Assembly: GCF_005747095.1 (NCBI RefSeq)
Contig: NZ_SWLG01000006.1
Location: forward strand, 186,001-250,000
Reading direction: 5' to 3'
From: Exobacillus caeni
Lineage (GTDB): Bacteria > Bacillota > Bacilli > Bacillales > Guptibacillaceae
DNA length: 64,000 nucleotides
Positions 8,600 to 17,159 of this stretch are shown here, piece by piece. Made by a program: the position numbers and the translations under genes. The notes under the pieces are model-generated. The model was given only the letters and a program-made list of their open reading frames with translations, ran no database searches and was not told the origin of the DNA. Position 1 is the stretch's first letter; every line of letters starts with the position of its first letter.

Positions 8600-9051
8600 T
8601 CAATGGGGTGAAAGTGAAGAAATTAGTGAAACACTGTGATGATCGTGGATTTTTTGCAGAACTTTTAAGAGATGATGAGGATATTCTTGAAAGATTCGGG
8701 CAAGCATCGATGTCGATGAGTTATCCTGAGGTGATTAAAGCGTTCCACTACCATGAAGAACAGGATGATGTATGGTTCTTTCCATCAGGGAATGCTCAAG
8801 TTGTTCTGCATGATATAAGAGAAGAGTCAGAAACGGCAGGAGCGACAGATGTTTATTACATGGGAGAAGACAACCCTATTTTGTTACTTATACCAAAAGG
8901 AGTAGCACACGGATACAGGGTGTTAGGCACTAGACCTGCTACGATCATTTATTTTACTACAAAGTCTTATAATCCCGCTGATCCTGATGAAAAACGGATT
9001 CCCTGGGATGACCCCGGCATAGGATTCGATTGGAACACGCAGAATAGATAA
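8596..9051 (+). CDS. spsL: dTDP-4-dehydrorhamnose 3,5-epimerase-type cupin (SpsL/RfbC-like)
   Basis: A 151-residue cupin at the end of the rhamnose operon. The start is the ATG in the ATGA overlap with rfbD; a much longer frame reading back to 8383 is only overlap. HCDDRGFFAELLRDD near residues 11-25, AFHYHEEQDDVWFFPSGNA near 49-67 and IPKGVAHGYRVLG near 105-117 match the RmlC core, including the catalytic histidine region. It is shorter than enteric RmlC (about 180) but near the SpsL length. The shortened form makes strict RmlC activity slightly less certain, but gene order supports it. Its stop codon lies inside a 50-bp perfect palindrome. Confidence 0.88.
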   Translation: MINGVKVKKLVKHCDDRGFFAELLRDDEDILERFGQASMSMSYPEVIKAFHYHEEQDDVWFFPSGNAQVVLHDIREESETAGATDVYYMGEDNPILLLIPKGVAHGYRVLGTRPATIIYFTTKSYNPADPDEKRIPWDDPGIGFDWNTQNR

Positions 9052-9094
9052 GAATGAAACGAAATGGATATCCATTTCGTTTCATTCTTATCTA
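9045..9094. terminator. 50-bp perfect palindrome over the spsL stop codon
   Basis: Bases 9045-9069 are the exact reverse complement of 9070-9094 (centre GGATATCC). The last codon and stop of spsL lie in the left arm. In RNA it would fold as a 23-24 bp hairpin with a minimal loop. Only a weak AT stretch follows, so it is a plausible but atypical terminator, or an mRNA 3'-end stabiliser, facing the convergent ytcB. Confidence 0.6.
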
Positions 9095-9235
9095 AAAGAA
9101 CAATTTTACATTAAGAATTTATAGGTTCAACTTAACTTGTTCTAGAAAAATCTAAAAGTAGAACAATCCTCAATCAGTACTTGGATGGCTTACCTTTTAT
9201 AACAAGGAAGTTTTTCCGTGCAAAAAAAGGAACAT

Positions 9236-10183
9236 TTACCTATAAAGCTTTCTTAAATCATCTATTTCTTTTTGTAATCCTATTTTAAGAGGGATGATTG
9301 GTTGATAGTTAAGGAGTTTTTCAGCTTTGGTGATATCAGCCCACGTATGTTTTGGTTCCCCGCGTGTAGTTCCTGTTATTTGTATGTCAGCTTTTTTTCG
9401 GAAAAGCTCTTCAAGTAACGAAATTGTTTCCAAAACCGAAGCTCGTTCTTTCCCGCCAATGTTGATTGTTTCTCCAATAATGAAATTTTTCGTATATAGA
9501 GCTGCAGCAGTTCCTTGTACACAATCGGAGATAAATGTAAAGTCTCGAGTTTGTTTCCCATCCCCGTATACTTCAATAGGTTTGTTTAACAGTATACTTT
9601 TAATAAAACGATGGATGGCCATATCAGGTCTTTGCCGTGTGCCGTAAACGGTAAAATATCTAAGTATGACGATCGGGATTCCATCATTTTCTTGGTAGAC
9701 TTTACACAAGTACTCTCCTGTTAATTTTGATACACCATAGGGGGATAGAGGCGAACAGCTTGAATTTTCTGATAGCTTACCTGTTTTATCCCCGTAGACA
9801 GAGGAAGTAGAAGCATAAATGAATTTTTTGATAGGTAGTGTACGACATGCTTCTAACAACCGTTGAGTCGCATTGATATTATAATCAACATAGAGCTTAA
9901 AGTTTTCACCCCAGCTCGATCTTACTCCAGGAATGCCAGCTAAATGAAAAATAACATCAACGTCGTTTAAATAATGACTCCAATTGATAAAGAGTAAATC
10001 TTCTTTTACCAATTGAAAACGCGGGTGGCTAATGAGATTGGTTAGATTACGTTGTTTTATAGAATGGTTTGTAAATCCTAAAAAACCATCAACTCCAATC
10101 ACTTTATGATTTTTATCTAATAATAAATGTTCACATAGATGAGAACCGATAAAACCAGCTGCACCTGTAACTAAAATTTTCAA
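9236..10183 (-). CDS. ytcB: UDP-sugar epimerase (YtcB-like)
   Basis: A 315-residue extended SDR. VTGAAGFIGSHLCEHL starts the Rossmann fold, HLAGIPGVRSSWGENF near residues 76-91 resembles UDP-glucuronate 4-epimerases, STSSVYGD near 126-133, catalytic YGVSKLTGEYL near 150-160, RYFTVYGTRQRPDMAI near 174-189 and YGDGKQTRDF near 208. With the adjacent UDP-glucose dehydrogenase it would yield UDP-galacturonate from UDP-glucuronate. It overlaps the ytcA stop by 4 nt, forming a two-gene operon. The ytdA-ytcA-ytcB set is a known sigma-K-controlled spore-surface group in B. subtilis; here ytdA is on the opposite strand. Confidence 0.87.
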   Translation of the reverse strand: MKILVTGAAGFIGSHLCEHLLLDKNHKVIGVDGFLGFTNHSIKQRNLTNLISHPRFQLVKEDLLFINWSHYLNDVDVIFHLAGIPGVRSSWGENFKLYVDYNINATQRLLEACRTLPIKKFIYASTSSVYGDKTGKLSENSSCSPLSPYGVSKLTGEYLCKVYQENDGIPIVILRYFTVYGTRQRPDMAIHRFIKSILLNKPIEVYGDGKQTRDFTFISDCVQGTAAALYTKNFIIGETINIGGKERASVLETISLLEELFRKKADIQITGTTRGEPKHTWADITKAEKLLNYQPIIPLKIGLQKEIDDLRKLYR

Positions 10184-11460
10184 TGCTGACCCACCCCTAA
10201 ATAATGAAATCCCGCCTGTTGTACTGTTTTAGGGTCAATAATGTTACGGCCATCGAGAAGGATATTTCCTTCCATTTCATTCTTGACCTTTTTCCAATTA
10301 ACCTGATTAAATTCAGCCCATTCTGTAGCAATGATAAGAATATATGATTGTTTTACCGATTCATAGATATTTTGATAACATTTAATTTCTGGTTTTTTTA
10401 GTTGAACGACAGGGTCATAAGTGTTAATGCTTACTCCTTCCTCAAGTAACCTTTCTATCAATCGAATGGAGGCCGAGTGTCGTATATCATCGGTACCCGG
10501 CTTGAATGAAAGTCCCCAAACCGTAATTTTTTTGCCTTCCAGGGATGGAACTGCTGTTTTGAGTTTGTTAACGTATACATCAATTTGCGTTTCATTCACT
10601 TTTTGTACAGAGGATATGAGTTCCGGATTCAGGTTCTTTTTTTTAGCCGCATACGTCAGACCTTGTAAATCTTTAGGAAAACAAGATCCACCGTATCCCA
10701 TTCCTGCCTGTAGAAACAATGGACCAATCCGAGGATCCAAGCCAATCCCAAAAGCTACGTCTTTTACATTAACGTTATAGGCATCACAAACTCTTGCTAT
10801 TTCATTAATAAAAGAAATTTTAGTAGCCAAAAAGGCATTGGCCGCATATTTAATCATTTCTGCCCCTGTCAGGTTTGTCACGATATAAGGTGCGTTTATC
10901 TCTTTATATATTTTTTGTATTAATTGAATAAGCTCAGGTTTTTTTACACCAATAACGATTTTGTCTGGTTCAAGCATATCTTTAACGGCTGAACCCTCTC
11001 GAAGAAATTCGGGGTTAGAGACGATATCAAATAATGTTGGATCAACCCCTTTTTCGATGAGCATGTTAACAATTTCTTCATTGGTACCAGGTGGCACTGT
11101 ACTTTTTACAATGATTATTTTATAGGAAGTTATGGAAGTGGCTATATCATCAATAACGGAATGTACAAAGGAAAGATTAGGAATTCCATCTCCTGATGAG
11201 GGGGTGCCAACCGTAATAAATATAAAGGGATTTTCAGCAATGCTTACTTTTACATCAGTTGAAAAAGTTAAGTGGTTGTTACTCGTATTTTTAATAATCA
11301 TTTCTTTTAAACCAGGTTCAAAGATAGGCACGACACCGTTTTTTAACATATCAATTCTATTATGATTTATATCTACACAGGTTACATGATGACCAAGGTC
11401 TGATAAAACGGCTGCTGTCGTTAATCCGACATAACCTGCTCCTATTACACAAATATTCAT
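10180..11460 (-). CDS. ytcA: UDP-glucose 6-dehydrogenase (YtcA/TuaD-like)
   Basis: A 426-residue enzyme that oxidises UDP-glucose to UDP-glucuronate with two NAD. The N-terminal dinucleotide motif is VIGAGYVGLTTAAVL, followed by VGTPSSGDG near 87-95, STVPPGTNE near 121-129, NPEFLREGSAVKD near 149-161, and the catalytic-cysteine segment GYGGSCFPKDLQGL near 253-266. GLSFKPGTDDIRHS near 320-333 opens the C-terminal UDP-binding domain. All diagnostic residues are present. ATG 11460 follows GGAAGGAGA. It is first of the ytcA-ytcB operon and divergent from the gtaB-type gene that makes its substrate. Confidence 0.92.
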   Translation of the reverse strand: MNICVIGAGYVGLTTAAVLSDLGHHVTCVDINHNRIDMLKNGVVPIFEPGLKEMIIKNTSNNHLTFSTDVKVSIAENPFIFITVGTPSSGDGIPNLSFVHSVIDDIATSITSYKIIIVKSTVPPGTNEEIVNMLIEKGVDPTLFDIVSNPEFLREGSAVKDMLEPDKIVIGVKKPELIQLIQKIYKEINAPYIVTNLTGAEMIKYAANAFLATKISFINEIARVCDAYNVNVKDVAFGIGLDPRIGPLFLQAGMGYGGSCFPKDLQGLTYAAKKKNLNPELISSVQKVNETQIDVYVNKLKTAVPSLEGKKITVWGLSFKPGTDDIRHSASIRLIERLLEEGVSINTYDPVVQLKKPEIKCYQNIYESVKQSYILIIATEWAEFNQVNWKKVKNEMEGNILLDGRNIIDPKTVQQAGFHYLGVGQH

Positions 11461-11775
11461 CTGAAATCTCCTTCCAACAGCAAAAACGATGTGAAAAGTA
11501 AAAGCTTATATATCGTATTAATGGGCAGGGGAACTTCGTCACAATATAACAGAAAAATCTATGAAAAATAGGTGAAGTCCTAATTTTATAATTTTCTTCA
11601 ATTATGTAACCTTTTTAACTCTATTTCGTTGGATAACTTAATGGTCCGATGCCTTTACAGCAGGAATTTGATCTATGTTGGACAAGCGCCTTTTTTCCTT
11701 TGGACAAGTTCCTTTCTCTTTCATGGGTGAATAAAGTACTAGCAAGGAAATAGAGAAAAAAAGAGGAGGGTGAAG
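11461..11775. other. Divergent intergenic region with a phased direct repeat
   Basis: 315 bases separate the divergent ytcA and ytdA-type genes and must hold both promoters. TTGGACAAG occurs at 11679-11687 and again at 11700-11708, exactly 21 bp apart (two helical turns), each followed by a pyrimidine-rich CCTTT tract. This could be a tandem regulator site for the pyrophosphorylase gene. I see no convincing -35/-10 pair. Confidence 0.4.
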
Positions 11776-12588
11776 GTGAGTACAATAAAAAAAGCAATAA
11801 TTCCAGCGGCAGGATACGGAACACGCAACCTCCCGATTACGAAAGTTATTCCGAAAGAAATGTTTCCGATTATGGGAAAACCCGCCATACATTATATTGT
11901 AGAGGAAGCAGTAGAATCAGGTATAGAGGAGATTTTAATTATTGTATCCCGCAATAAAAATATGATAATTGATTATTTTGACCGTTCTCTTGAATTAGAA
12001 GCATTTTTAACTCAAGTGAACAAAGGGCATCTCATAGAAAAAACAGCCAGCCCAGATGTTCACATTCAATTTATTCGTCAACCCTATGCCAAAGGGCTTG
12101 GTGATGCAATTAAATTAGGAAAAAGATTTATCGGTGATGAGCCTTTTGCTATTCTTTTACCTGATGATCTTTTTTTTGATTCAAAAAAACCTGCTTTATC
12201 CCAACTAATAGATGTATATAATAGACATCATTCAAACGTACTGGCATTACAAAAAGTGAAGAATGAGCACTTGAAAAACTATGGTGTTATAAAAGAAGAG
12301 TTTATCTCTGATAGTCTTTATAAGGTCTCAGACATTGTAGAAAAACCGAAAACGAATCCACCATCTAATTTAGCGGTCAACGGGCGCTATATTTTAAAAC
12401 CAGAAATCTTTACTTGTTTAGAAAAACTAAGACCTGGCAGTGGTGGTGAACTTCAACTAACAGACGCTATTAAACAATTATTACTAGACCAAACATTCTA
12501 TGGCAGTATATTAACAGGAGCACACTTTGACATTGGAAAAGAGGAAGAATATATAGAACTTATTCTTAAGATGAACAATCTTAAGTAA
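11776..12588 (+). CDS. ytdA: UTP-glucose-1-phosphate uridylyltransferase (YtdA/GtaB-like)
   Basis: A 270-residue pyrophosphorylase forming UDP-glucose from UTP and glucose-1-phosphate, the substrate of the divergent ytcA. IIPAAGYGTRNLPITKVIPK is the nucleotide-binding loop; the usual form is AGLGTRFLPATKA, so it is slightly divergent. HYIVEEAVESGIEEILI follows, then FAILLPDDLFFD near 128-139 and VEKPKTNPPSNLAVNGRYIL near 190-209. GTG 11776 is preferred over GTG 11770 because GAGGAGG lies directly against 11770. Context with ytcA/ytcB suggests a sporulation paralogue rather than the general GtaB. Confidence 0.88.
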   Translation: MSTIKKAIIPAAGYGTRNLPITKVIPKEMFPIMGKPAIHYIVEEAVESGIEEILIIVSRNKNMIIDYFDRSLELEAFLTQVNKGHLIEKTASPDVHIQFIRQPYAKGLGDAIKLGKRFIGDEPFAILLPDDLFFDSKKPALSQLIDVYNRHHSNVLALQKVKNEHLKNYGVIKEEFISDSLYKVSDIVEKPKTNPPSNLAVNGRYILKPEIFTCLEKLRPGSGGELQLTDAIKQLLLDQTFYGSILTGAHFDIGKEEEYIELILKMNNLK

Positions 12589-13026
12589 AAAGGGGTGCGA
12601 CAAACTAATCGATCCATTTAAAGCAAATACATTAGTATATAAGAGGTGAATGTGAATTCTGTACTATTCACAATAAAGTGAAAACGTTTTCCATCGACAG
12701 TCACAAGGAAAGGAGCAAGTATTTTGGAAGTGGGGGAGATCCCAACCATTGGATACCAAGAATGACACCAGATGAGGGTATAGTAGAAAAATCTAAAATT
12801 TAGGAAAAATTAATGAGAACGATGTAAACCTGGTATTGGGGAACAAAATAGGTGGCTCTAATAAAGGAAATTTATTACAAAAAAGATATAACGATGATTC
12901 AAAATAAGTGTAGTCAAAACATGAAGAAGCTAGGCTATCTTTAATAAATAGGCAATGATTTCTGTTTTTTTATTAGTTCGTTCTTTTATTGCTTACTTTG
13001 AACAAAATGAAAGGAGACCACAGAAC
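12589..13026. other. 438-base gap with a short open remnant
   Basis: No convincing gene. A short frame from GTG 12678 to TAG 12803 (41 codons) lacks a ribosome site; it ends with a low-complexity-free GGDPNHWIPRMTPDEG segment that looks like protein sequence and may be the tail of a decayed gene. The rest is A/T-rich with stops in all frames. Confidence 0.25.
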
Positions 13027-13797
13027 TTGGATCCTATCCAACTGGTAACAGCAACTGATGATAAATATGCTAAACCTTTAGGGGTTATGCTGAAGTCTTT
13101 ATTGGAGAATAAGAAATCAGATTTAAAGATAAATATCTATATTATAACTAGTAATCTATCTACTCACAATGAGTTTAACATTAGGGGGATTTTGAAAGAT
13201 TATGATATCGATCCCACTTTTATAAAGATTGATAAAGGCAAATATAGTAACTATAAAGAAAGAGATTATATCAGTAAAGAGACGTATTACCGGTTATCGA
13301 TTCCTGAACTATTAGATACAAACATAGTTAAGGTGCTCTATCTTGATTGTGACATTATTGTAAAAGAAGATATCACGTTATTATGGAAAGAAGATTTGGA
13401 GGGCTTTTTTGTAGCTGGTGTTAAAGAATTACCTAGAATTAGCAGATATAAAAAAAAGAAATTATCCATTCCTAAACGTTTTGGTTATTTTAATAGTGGT
13501 GTGTTATTAATAAATTTAAAAAAGTGGAGAGAACAAAATATAACTAATCAAATCATCGATTATATGAAAAATAATTCAGATAAAATTAGTTTCCCGAGCC
13601 AGGATCCGATGAATGCAATATTGTATGATAAATGGAAAAAACTGAATCCAAAATGGAATTATCGGCATAATCTAAGGCTTTCTATAGAACCAGCTATCAT
13701 TCATTATACAGGGAAAAATAAACCCTGGAATGCTAGTCACCCCTTCAAGGATGAATACGAGAAGTATAATAGAATGGTGACATGGAAAACAACATAG
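13027..13797 (+). CDS. GT8-family glycosyltransferase
   Basis: A 256-residue glycosyltransferase of the LPS galactosyl/glucosyltransferase (GT8) family. It starts IQLVTATDDKYAKPLGVML, has the metal-binding LYLDCDIIVKED near residues 97-108, YFNSGVLLINLKKWRE near 150-165, SQDPMNAIL near 190 and IHYTGKNKPW near 222, all family hallmarks. TTG 13027 is preferred, with AAAGGAG about 10 nt upstream; the longer reading from 12955 adds a non-conserved hydrophobic leader. It retains donor configuration in GT8 chemistry, probably transferring glucose or galactose. It is markedly A/T-rich compared with its neighbours, suggesting later acquisition. Confidence 0.87.
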   Translation: MDPIQLVTATDDKYAKPLGVMLKSLLENKKSDLKINIYIITSNLSTHNEFNIRGILKDYDIDPTFIKIDKGKYSNYKERDYISKETYYRLSIPELLDTNIVKVLYLDCDIIVKEDITLLWKEDLEGFFVAGVKELPRISRYKKKKLSIPKRFGYFNSGVLLINLKKWREQNITNQIIDYMKNNSDKISFPSQDPMNAILYDKWKKLNPKWNYRHNLRLSIEPAIIHYTGKNKPWNASHPFKDEYEKYNRMVTWKTT

Positions 13798-13948
13798 GGG
13801 ATAAAGTAGACAAGTTGCGATTGAATTAAAAAAGAATCGATGTCTAATTAAGCTATTGACTAAGAGGACACCCTTTTCCTGGTCGGAGGGTGGCTCTATG
13901 CTTATTTAAAATTAAAAAATATTGTGATGTTATTTGGGAGGAATAAAC

Positions 13949-14665
13949 ATGTTAAAAGGGGTATCTGTTTTAATCCCCTATAAGCCTGACTACGGTATTA
14001 GAGATAAATCGTTTCAATGGGTAAAATCCTTTTATGAAATCGAAATGCCGGAAGTAGAATTAATAATAGGCTATTCTGATAGTCAACCTTTTAACCGTTC
14101 GGAAGCTATAAACAATGCCGCAAAAAAAGCGACAAGAGATATATTTGTTATTGCAGATGCTGATGTTATCTACAACCCTCGAATATTAATACAATCTCTA
14201 GAATTATTAAAAACTCATCCCTGGGTCATACCATTTAGTCAATGGTTAGACATTTCAAAGCTAAGTACTGAGAAACTTCTAACAGAATCTCCACAGTGGC
14301 CATTACCTATGAATATAGAATATAGAAAACGCCATAATAGTATGAACTATAAACCTGTAAGTGGAGTCATAGTTCTACCACGTGAAAAATTCTACACTGT
14401 GGAAGGGTTTGACGAAAGATTTAAAGGGTGGGGAAGAGAAGATAACGCATTTAGTGATGCAATGAATACTTTATGTGGACCGTATAAGAGAATTGAGGAA
14501 AATTATATTTTTCACTTATGGCACCCTAAAGTAGGACCTAAAAGGAATCCAAATATGAAGAATAATAACAAATTGTATAAGCGTTATGCACAAAGAAAAG
14601 GAAAGGTAGAAGCAATGAAAGAATTGATCAAGGAATGTAAAGAAAAAGAGAATGATGAAAATTAA
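13949..14665 (+). CDS. GT2-family glycosyltransferase, paralogue of the gene at 1-684
   Basis: A 238-residue enzyme with N-terminus VSVLIPYKPDYG, a VIADADVIYNP metal site near residues 68-78, and GFDERFKGWGREDNAFSDA near 153-171 followed by an HLWHP motif near 190. The same motifs in the same order occur in the truncated protein at 1-684. ATG 13949 has GGGAGGAA 6 nt upstream; a reading from 13934 has no site. It has a lysine-rich, A/T-rich C-terminal tail. Likely to act on the surface glycan; sugar unknown. Confidence 0.83.
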   Translation: MLKGVSVLIPYKPDYGIRDKSFQWVKSFYEIEMPEVELIIGYSDSQPFNRSEAINNAAKKATRDIFVIADADVIYNPRILIQSLELLKTHPWVIPFSQWLDISKLSTEKLLTESPQWPLPMNIEYRKRHNSMNYKPVSGVIVLPREKFYTVEGFDERFKGWGREDNAFSDAMNTLCGPYKRIEENYIFHLWHPKVGPKRNPNMKNNNKLYKRYAQRKGKVEAMKELIKECKEKENDEN

Positions 14666-14670
14666 AATGA

Positions 14671-14699
14671 GTCCTATCTAATATAGGACCCCATTTTTT
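14671..14699. terminator. Hairpin terminator
   Basis: GTCCTAT at 14671-14677 pairs with ATAGGAC at 14683-14689, followed by CCCATTTTTT. It ends the plus-strand glycosyltransferase gene. Confidence 0.65.
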
Positions 14700-15855
14700 A
14701 AACCATTTTATAAATTAATTCTTCTATCCTGTTCATCCCATCTTCCAGTACATCCATCCGGTAAGCATAAGATATCCTCACATAACCTTCCCCCAGCCCA
14801 GAAAACGCACTTCCAGGAACGACTGCGACGCCAGCCTCTTCAACTAGCTTCATTGCAAAATCAAATGAGGACATATTGAACTGTTTTATAGACGGAAAGA
14901 TGTAGAATGCTCCTTCTGGCTTTTCCACTTCGAACCCCATCCTAACTAACCTTCCAAAAACATACTCCATTCGTTTTTCATATTCTTTGCGCATTTCAAG
15001 AGCATCGTTTTTTCCATTTGTCAGTGCTTCTAGTGCAGCGTACTGAGAGATTGATGAAGCGCAGGAAACATTATATTGATGGACCTTCAACATATGTTTA
15101 GCGATGTATTCGGGCGCGAAGGCAAAACCGATCCGCCATCCAGTCATCGAATGGGATTTTGATAATCCGTTGATGACGATTGTTTTTTCCTTCATCCCTG
15201 GAAAAGCGGCTATCGACTTATGGTTGCCATCAAATGCTAATTCAGAATAGATTTCATCGGATACTACGAATATATTTTTATCTAGAAGGAACTCAGCGAT
15301 TTCCGCCAACTCTTCTTCACTCAATCTGCAGCCTGTCGGATTAGAAGGGTAGGGGATGATAATGCATTTTGTGTTCGCCGTTATATGCGGCTCGATCAAG
15401 TCTTTTGTCATGCGAAAACCATTTCGCGTTGTATCAACATGGACTGCTTTTGCTCCACACATTTTGATAATCGGTTCATATCCAGGGTAGACTGGCCCGG
15501 GAAGAATCACTTCATCGCCTTCAGAAAGAATCGTTCTCATCGTGATGTCGATCGCCTGGCTAGCACCGACGGTAGTGATCACTTCTGATTCGGGATTGAA
15601 CGACAGCCCGTATTTCGTTGATACAAAACTGCTGACAGCTTTTCTTAGTTCCAAAAGGCCGGCATTATGAGTATACATAGTATGATTATGGTTAACTGCG
15701 TCAATAGCAGCTTCTTTTACATGCTCTGGAGTTTGAAAATCCGGTTGGCCAATCGTTAAGGAAATTACATCCTTGTAGTTGGCAACCATGTTAAAGAACT
15801 GGCGTATGCCAGAGATCTCGATTGATTTTACCTGATTATTAAGTAGTGATTCCAT
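14698..15855 (-). CDS. patA: PLP-dependent class I aminotransferase (PatA-like)
   Basis: A 385-residue fold-type I aminotransferase. SLTIGQPDFQTPEHV near residues 30-44, YTHNAGLLELRKAV near 62-75, VGASQAIDITMRTIL near 97-111, PYPSNPTGCRLSEEEL near 165-180, VSDEIYSELAF near 195-205 and the PLP-lysine segment INGLSKSHSMTGWRIGFA near 225-242 are all present. PatA-type enzymes act on N-acetyl-LL-diaminopimelate in lysine synthesis or on aromatic/aspartate substrates. ATG 15855 is chosen because AAAGGA lies 8 nt upstream; ATG 15876 has none. Monocistronic. The exact amino donor cannot be told from sequence. Confidence 0.88.
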   Translation of the reverse strand: MESLLNNQVKSIEISGIRQFFNMVANYKDVISLTIGQPDFQTPEHVKEAAIDAVNHNHTMYTHNAGLLELRKAVSSFVSTKYGLSFNPESEVITTVGASQAIDITMRTILSEGDEVILPGPVYPGYEPIIKMCGAKAVHVDTTRNGFRMTKDLIEPHITANTKCIIIPYPSNPTGCRLSEEELAEIAEFLLDKNIFVVSDEIYSELAFDGNHKSIAAFPGMKEKTIVINGLSKSHSMTGWRIGFAFAPEYIAKHMLKVHQYNVSCASSISQYAALEALTNGKNDALEMRKEYEKRMEYVFGRLVRMGFEVEKPEGAFYIFPSIKQFNMSSFDFAMKLVEEAGVAVVPGSAFSGLGEGYVRISYAYRMDVLEDGMNRIEELIYKMV

Positions 15856-16132
15856 GTGCAACGTCCTTTCCTGCATCTTAAGTAGGTGGATGAAAAATAG
15901 TTTACTGTCATTTTATCACAAAAAGTGGGTGGAGTAGGGGAGGGGAGTGCAGTGTTTTTTTGGAATGTTATTGCCGGAAAGTAAAGGGATAAACCGTTAT
16001 CCATTTTTAGCTGATAGTGAACAAACATATTTTCGGTAATCATTGAATTTGAAGAGGGAAGTTATGTGCAAGAACTAAAGTTGTAGAATACCTTCTGAAA
16101 AAAAATTAAAAAATAGTGTAAGAAAAAATTTC

Positions 16133-16578
16133 GATCTTATTTCTTCATGTAGTGCTGAAATGACGCCATTAGGTTTGGAACGAATCCTATCTAATTGCAA
16201 GCATAAAAAAAATCTACTTAAATCGGGAAGTGCAAGCTTTATTAGATGTAGCCGTTCCCTCAGCAAATGCTCAGTCTGTATTAAGGGAACGAAGCAGGTT
16301 GACGGGAAAGGCGTAACTGTCGCCATAATCGATACAGAAATATGTTTCATGAAGTTCTGGAAGGAAGAATAGTAGACTTCAAGGATTTTATTGACCAGAG
16401 GACATTGCCTTATAACGATATTTCCCTTGGCACACTTTGTTCTGGTGATGCAGTTGGAAACGGAGCAGCTTCAGCAGGGAAATACCAGGGGCCAGCATCT
16501 GAAGCAAATGTTATTAGGGGAAAGGTTCTCTGTGTGGCAGCGGGGAATGAGGTGCAGGAACCTGGGTTGGATATATGA
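16133..16578 (+). pseudogene. Decayed subtilase (AprX-like serine protease)
   Basis: Three frames together read a subtilisin-family (S8) protein. Frame one gives ISSCSAEMTPLGLERILSNC, then after the eight-A run at 16205-16212 another frame gives IKKIYLNREVQALLDVAVPS. Near 16305 the first frame resumes with GKGVTVAIIDTE, and near 16345 a third frame gives HEVLEGRIVDFKDFI and GKYQGPASEANVI. The catalytic Asp is kept, but DTG is now DTE. The His segment (NGHGTHCAGD in active enzymes) reads DISLGTLCSGD, so the histidine is gone. From KVL it jumps to VAAGNE, meaning roughly 100 residues are deleted, and the Ser region is absent. It cannot make a protease. Confidence 0.85.
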
Positions 16579-16611
16579 ATGCTGATAATTCAATACCAGA
16601 ATAGAATGGAA

Positions 16612-16645
16612 AAGCACTGGCAAAAAAGCCGGTGCTTGTTTGTTT
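16612..16645 (+). terminator. Terminator downstream of the subtilase remnant
   Basis: AAGCACTGGC at 16612-16621 pairs with GCCGGTGCTT at 16628-16637 (one wobble), loop of six A, followed by GTTTGTTTTT. Probably the old terminator of the decayed protease gene. Confidence 0.65.
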
Positions 16646-17159
16646 TTAAAAGAGGGGAGGGTAGTGGAGTTCTCGGTATAGAGAGCATATGGTGAATTGA
16701 TCCTGTATCGCCTGTTCCTTAATATCCACTAACTAAGCGATGAGAATAAGAATACTTAAGACAGCCCATTGAATAAGAAGGACTGTCTTATTTTTATATA
16801 AAATAGCCACTATAACAGAGAAGGGAATTTTAATACAACAGTTTTGTTTGGTTAGTATAACAGATTTGAACAACCGGTGGCGGGTTTTGCGCATTGTACA
16901 ACTGTTGTACAAGTTCGTGTGTTGAAGGTTGTTGAAAACTTATTATTCTAATACTGAGGACAGTTGCTAAAACCTTGTCATTAATGCGTTTATCAAACTT
17001 ATCCACAGGCGTTTTCGTATACCCCATAATGGTATGTCTATTTAATGTAGGGGGTATCGTGGTGGGGATAAGTAACCCACAATTATCTGTGGATAATAAA
17101 TATTAGGAACATTGTGATAAAATGGGATCTGGCAGTAATACAGAGCTGGAGGGACGTAA
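16646..17159. other. Long intergenic region with hairpins and DnaA-box-like sites
   Basis: No gene is supported over 514 bases. A terminator-like hairpin, TAAGACAG at 16757-16764 with CTGTCTTA at 16783-16790 then TTTTT, sits near the left. Two 8-bp palindromes TTGTACAA lie at 16894-16901 and 16905-16912, one helical turn apart. TTATCCACA at 16999-17007 and its reverse complement TGTGGATAA at 17088-17096 are exact DnaA-box consensus 9-mers; TGGGGATAA at about 17063-17071 is one mismatch off. A minus-strand frame across 16830-17027 has no ribosome site and is rejected. Confidence 0.55.

Noticed and set aside
14698-15855. patA as part of the beta-lysine pathway
   Set aside because: It is 3.6 kb away, on the other strand and separated by a pseudogene and intergenic regions.
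16830-17027. Minus-strand frame of 65 codons in the DnaA-box region
   Set aside because: No ribosome site, no recognisable protein features, and it crosses palindromes and DnaA-box-like sites.
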